NCBI GenBank assembly: GCA_002296055.1
Contig: DBHE01000149.1
Span: 1 to 7,287 of the forward strand
DNA length: 7,287 nucleotides
Direction of reading: 5' to 3'
From: Pseudomonadaceae bacterium UBA836
GTDB taxonomy: Bacteria; Pseudomonadota; Gammaproteobacteria; Pseudomonadales; Pseudomonadaceae
Under the pieces are notes generated by a model. The model was not told the origin of the DNA. It ran no database searches and saw only the letters and a list, made by a program, of their open reading frames with translations. Position numbers and translations under genes: made by a program. Positions 6,304 to 7,287 of this stretch are shown here, piece after piece. How positions within the stretch are numbered: the stretch's first letter is position 1; each line of letters begins with the position of its first letter.

Positions 6304-7287
6304 TCAGTTGGCGACAATGTTGACCAGCTTGCCGGGGACGACGATGACCTTGCGGATCGTCAGTCCTTCGGTAAAGCGCAGCACATTCTCGTTATCCCGG
6401 GCAGTCGCTTCGATCAGCTCGCGGCTGGCGTCGGCGGCGACTTCAATATGACCGCGCAGCTTGCCGTTAACCTGAATCACCAGTTGCAGGCTGTCCTGAA
6501 CCAGGGCGCTTTCGTCAACCTGCGGCCAGCGTGCATCAATGATCGCATCGCTGTGACCCAGTGACTGCCAGAGGCTGTGGCTGATGTGCGGGGCAATCGG
6601 CGCCAGTACCAGGGCGACAGTCTCAAGGCCTTCGTGCAGCAGCGCGCGGTCCTGCTCGGCGTCCTGCGGGGCCTTTTCCAGTACGTTCATCAGGGTCATG
6701 ACGGCGGCAATGGCGGTGTTGAATTTATGGTGCTGGCCAATATCCTGGCTGGCCTGCTTGATGGCCAGATGAATGGCGCGGCGTACGGCCTTCTGGTCGT
6801 CGCTCAGGTTGCTGAGGTCAGCTTTTGCTGCCGGGCCCTTGGCGTGATGCTGCTGGCTCAGGCGCCAGACGCGGCGCAGGAAGCGCTGGGCGCCTTCAAC
6901 ACCGGAGTCGGACCATTCCAGGCTCATGTCTGGCGGCGAGGCGAACATCATGAACAGGCGGCAGGTGTCGGCGCCGTACTGGTCGATCATGGCCTGCGGG
7001 TCAACGCCGTTGTTCTTCGACTTGGACATCTTCTCGGTGCCGCCGATCTCGACCGGCTGGCCATCGCTGCGCAGGGTGGCGGCGATGATTTTGCCCTTGC
7101 CGTCGCGCTCGATATCAACGTCAGCCGGGTTGAACCAGGTCTTGGAGCCGTTTTCTTCCAGGCGGAAGTAGGTGTCGGCCAGAACCATGCCCTGGGTCAG
7201 CAGGTTCTTGAACGGCTCGTTGCTGTTGACCAGGCCCTCGTCGCGCATCAGCTTGTGGAAGAAGCGGGCGTAGAGCAGGTGCAGGAT
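6304..7287 (-). CDS. leuS: Leucyl-tRNA synthetase LeuS, C-terminal 327 residues (5' end outside the window)
   Basis: Class I synthetase that charges tRNA-Leu with leucine in the cytoplasm. The fragment begins inside the catalytic domain ([13 protein letters not shown]) and contains the ATP-binding KMSKS loop at fragment residues 86-90 (bases 7018-7032), followed by [21 protein letters not shown] and the segment [29 protein letters not shown] that leads into the anticodon-binding helical domain. It ends with the small C-terminal domain ([19 protein letters not shown] segment; [20 protein letters not shown] in the final 20 residues). LeuRS is normally about 860-870 residues, so the window holds the last third or so; the editing domain lies outside. 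The stop is 20 bases before the lptE ATG, consistent with an operon. The truncation is the window edge, not damage. Confidence 0.97.
   Translation of the reverse strand: MLHLLYARFFHKLMRDEGLVNSNEPFKNLLTQGMVLADTYFRLEENGSKTWFNPADVDIERDGKGKIIAATLRSDGQPVEIGGTEKMSKSKNNGVDPQAMIDQYGADTCRLFMMFASPPDMSLEWSDSGVEGAQRFLRRVWRLSQQHHAKGPAAKADLSNLSDDQKAVRRAIHLAIKQASQDIGQHHKFNTAIAAVMTLMNVLEKAPQDAEQDRALLHEGLETVALVLAPIAPHISHSLWQSLGHSDAIIDARWPQVDESALVQDSLQLVIQVNGKLRGHIEVAADASRELIEATARDNENVLRFTEGLTIRKVIVVPGKLVNIVAN

Noticed and set aside
1..7287. Insertion sequences, CRISPR arrays, tRNA or rRNA genes, toxin-antitoxin or phage genes
   Set aside because: Both strands were looked over for transposase-like proteins, regular direct repeats and RNA-gene signatures, and none was found. 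Six of the seven genes are on conserved, ordinary families with no sign of recent transfer.

Overview
The window looks like a chromosomal segment of a pseudomonad or close relative (Pseudomonas or Halopseudomonas type). The grounds are its moderately high GC, housekeeping proteins that read like gammaproteobacterial, Pseudomonas-type homologues (LipA, HolA, LptE, LeuRS), and the presence of a lipoprotein MltB-family transglycosylase near leuS-lptE-holA. This is recognition from memory of the families, not a database match. I see no mobile element, CRISPR array, tRNA or rRNA.

Layout, left to right. Bases 1-576 (minus) hold the first 192 codons of lipA, lipoyl synthase. A short gap with a GC-rich palindrome follows. 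Bases 680-1966 (minus) encode a complete lipoprotein lytic murein transglycosylase with a C-terminal peptidoglycan-binding domain. A 370-base divergent intergenic region (1967-2336) carries a second copy of the same palindrome. Bases 2337-3830 (plus) encode a SulP-family anion transporter with a C-terminal STAS domain, and 3845-4702 (plus) a tandem-domain universal stress protein, in a two-gene unit. The minus-strand run leuS (partial, entering from the right edge), lptE and holA occupies 4699-7287.

How the genes relate. leuS-lptE-holA has gaps of 20 and 7 bases and reads as one operon transcribed leftward: leucyl-tRNA synthetase, the outer-membrane lipoprotein of the LPS export machine, and the delta subunit of the DNA polymerase III clamp loader. 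The sulP-usp pair points the other way and collides with holA tail to tail, with a 4-base overlap of stop codons and a strong hairpin over the junction. The transglycosylase and lipA continue in the leftward direction beyond the sulP-usp pair. The pair is therefore an accessory, opposite-strand unit sitting among cell-envelope and housekeeping genes. Its anion substrate cannot be read from the sequence, although the transporter's central motif recalls the BicA bicarbonate branch of SulP.

Most of the window is ordinary, well-known biology. The parts worth a second look are the sulP-usp pair, the matched palindromes on either side of the transglycosylase gene, and hairpins placed exactly at the sulP/usp and usp/holA boundaries.
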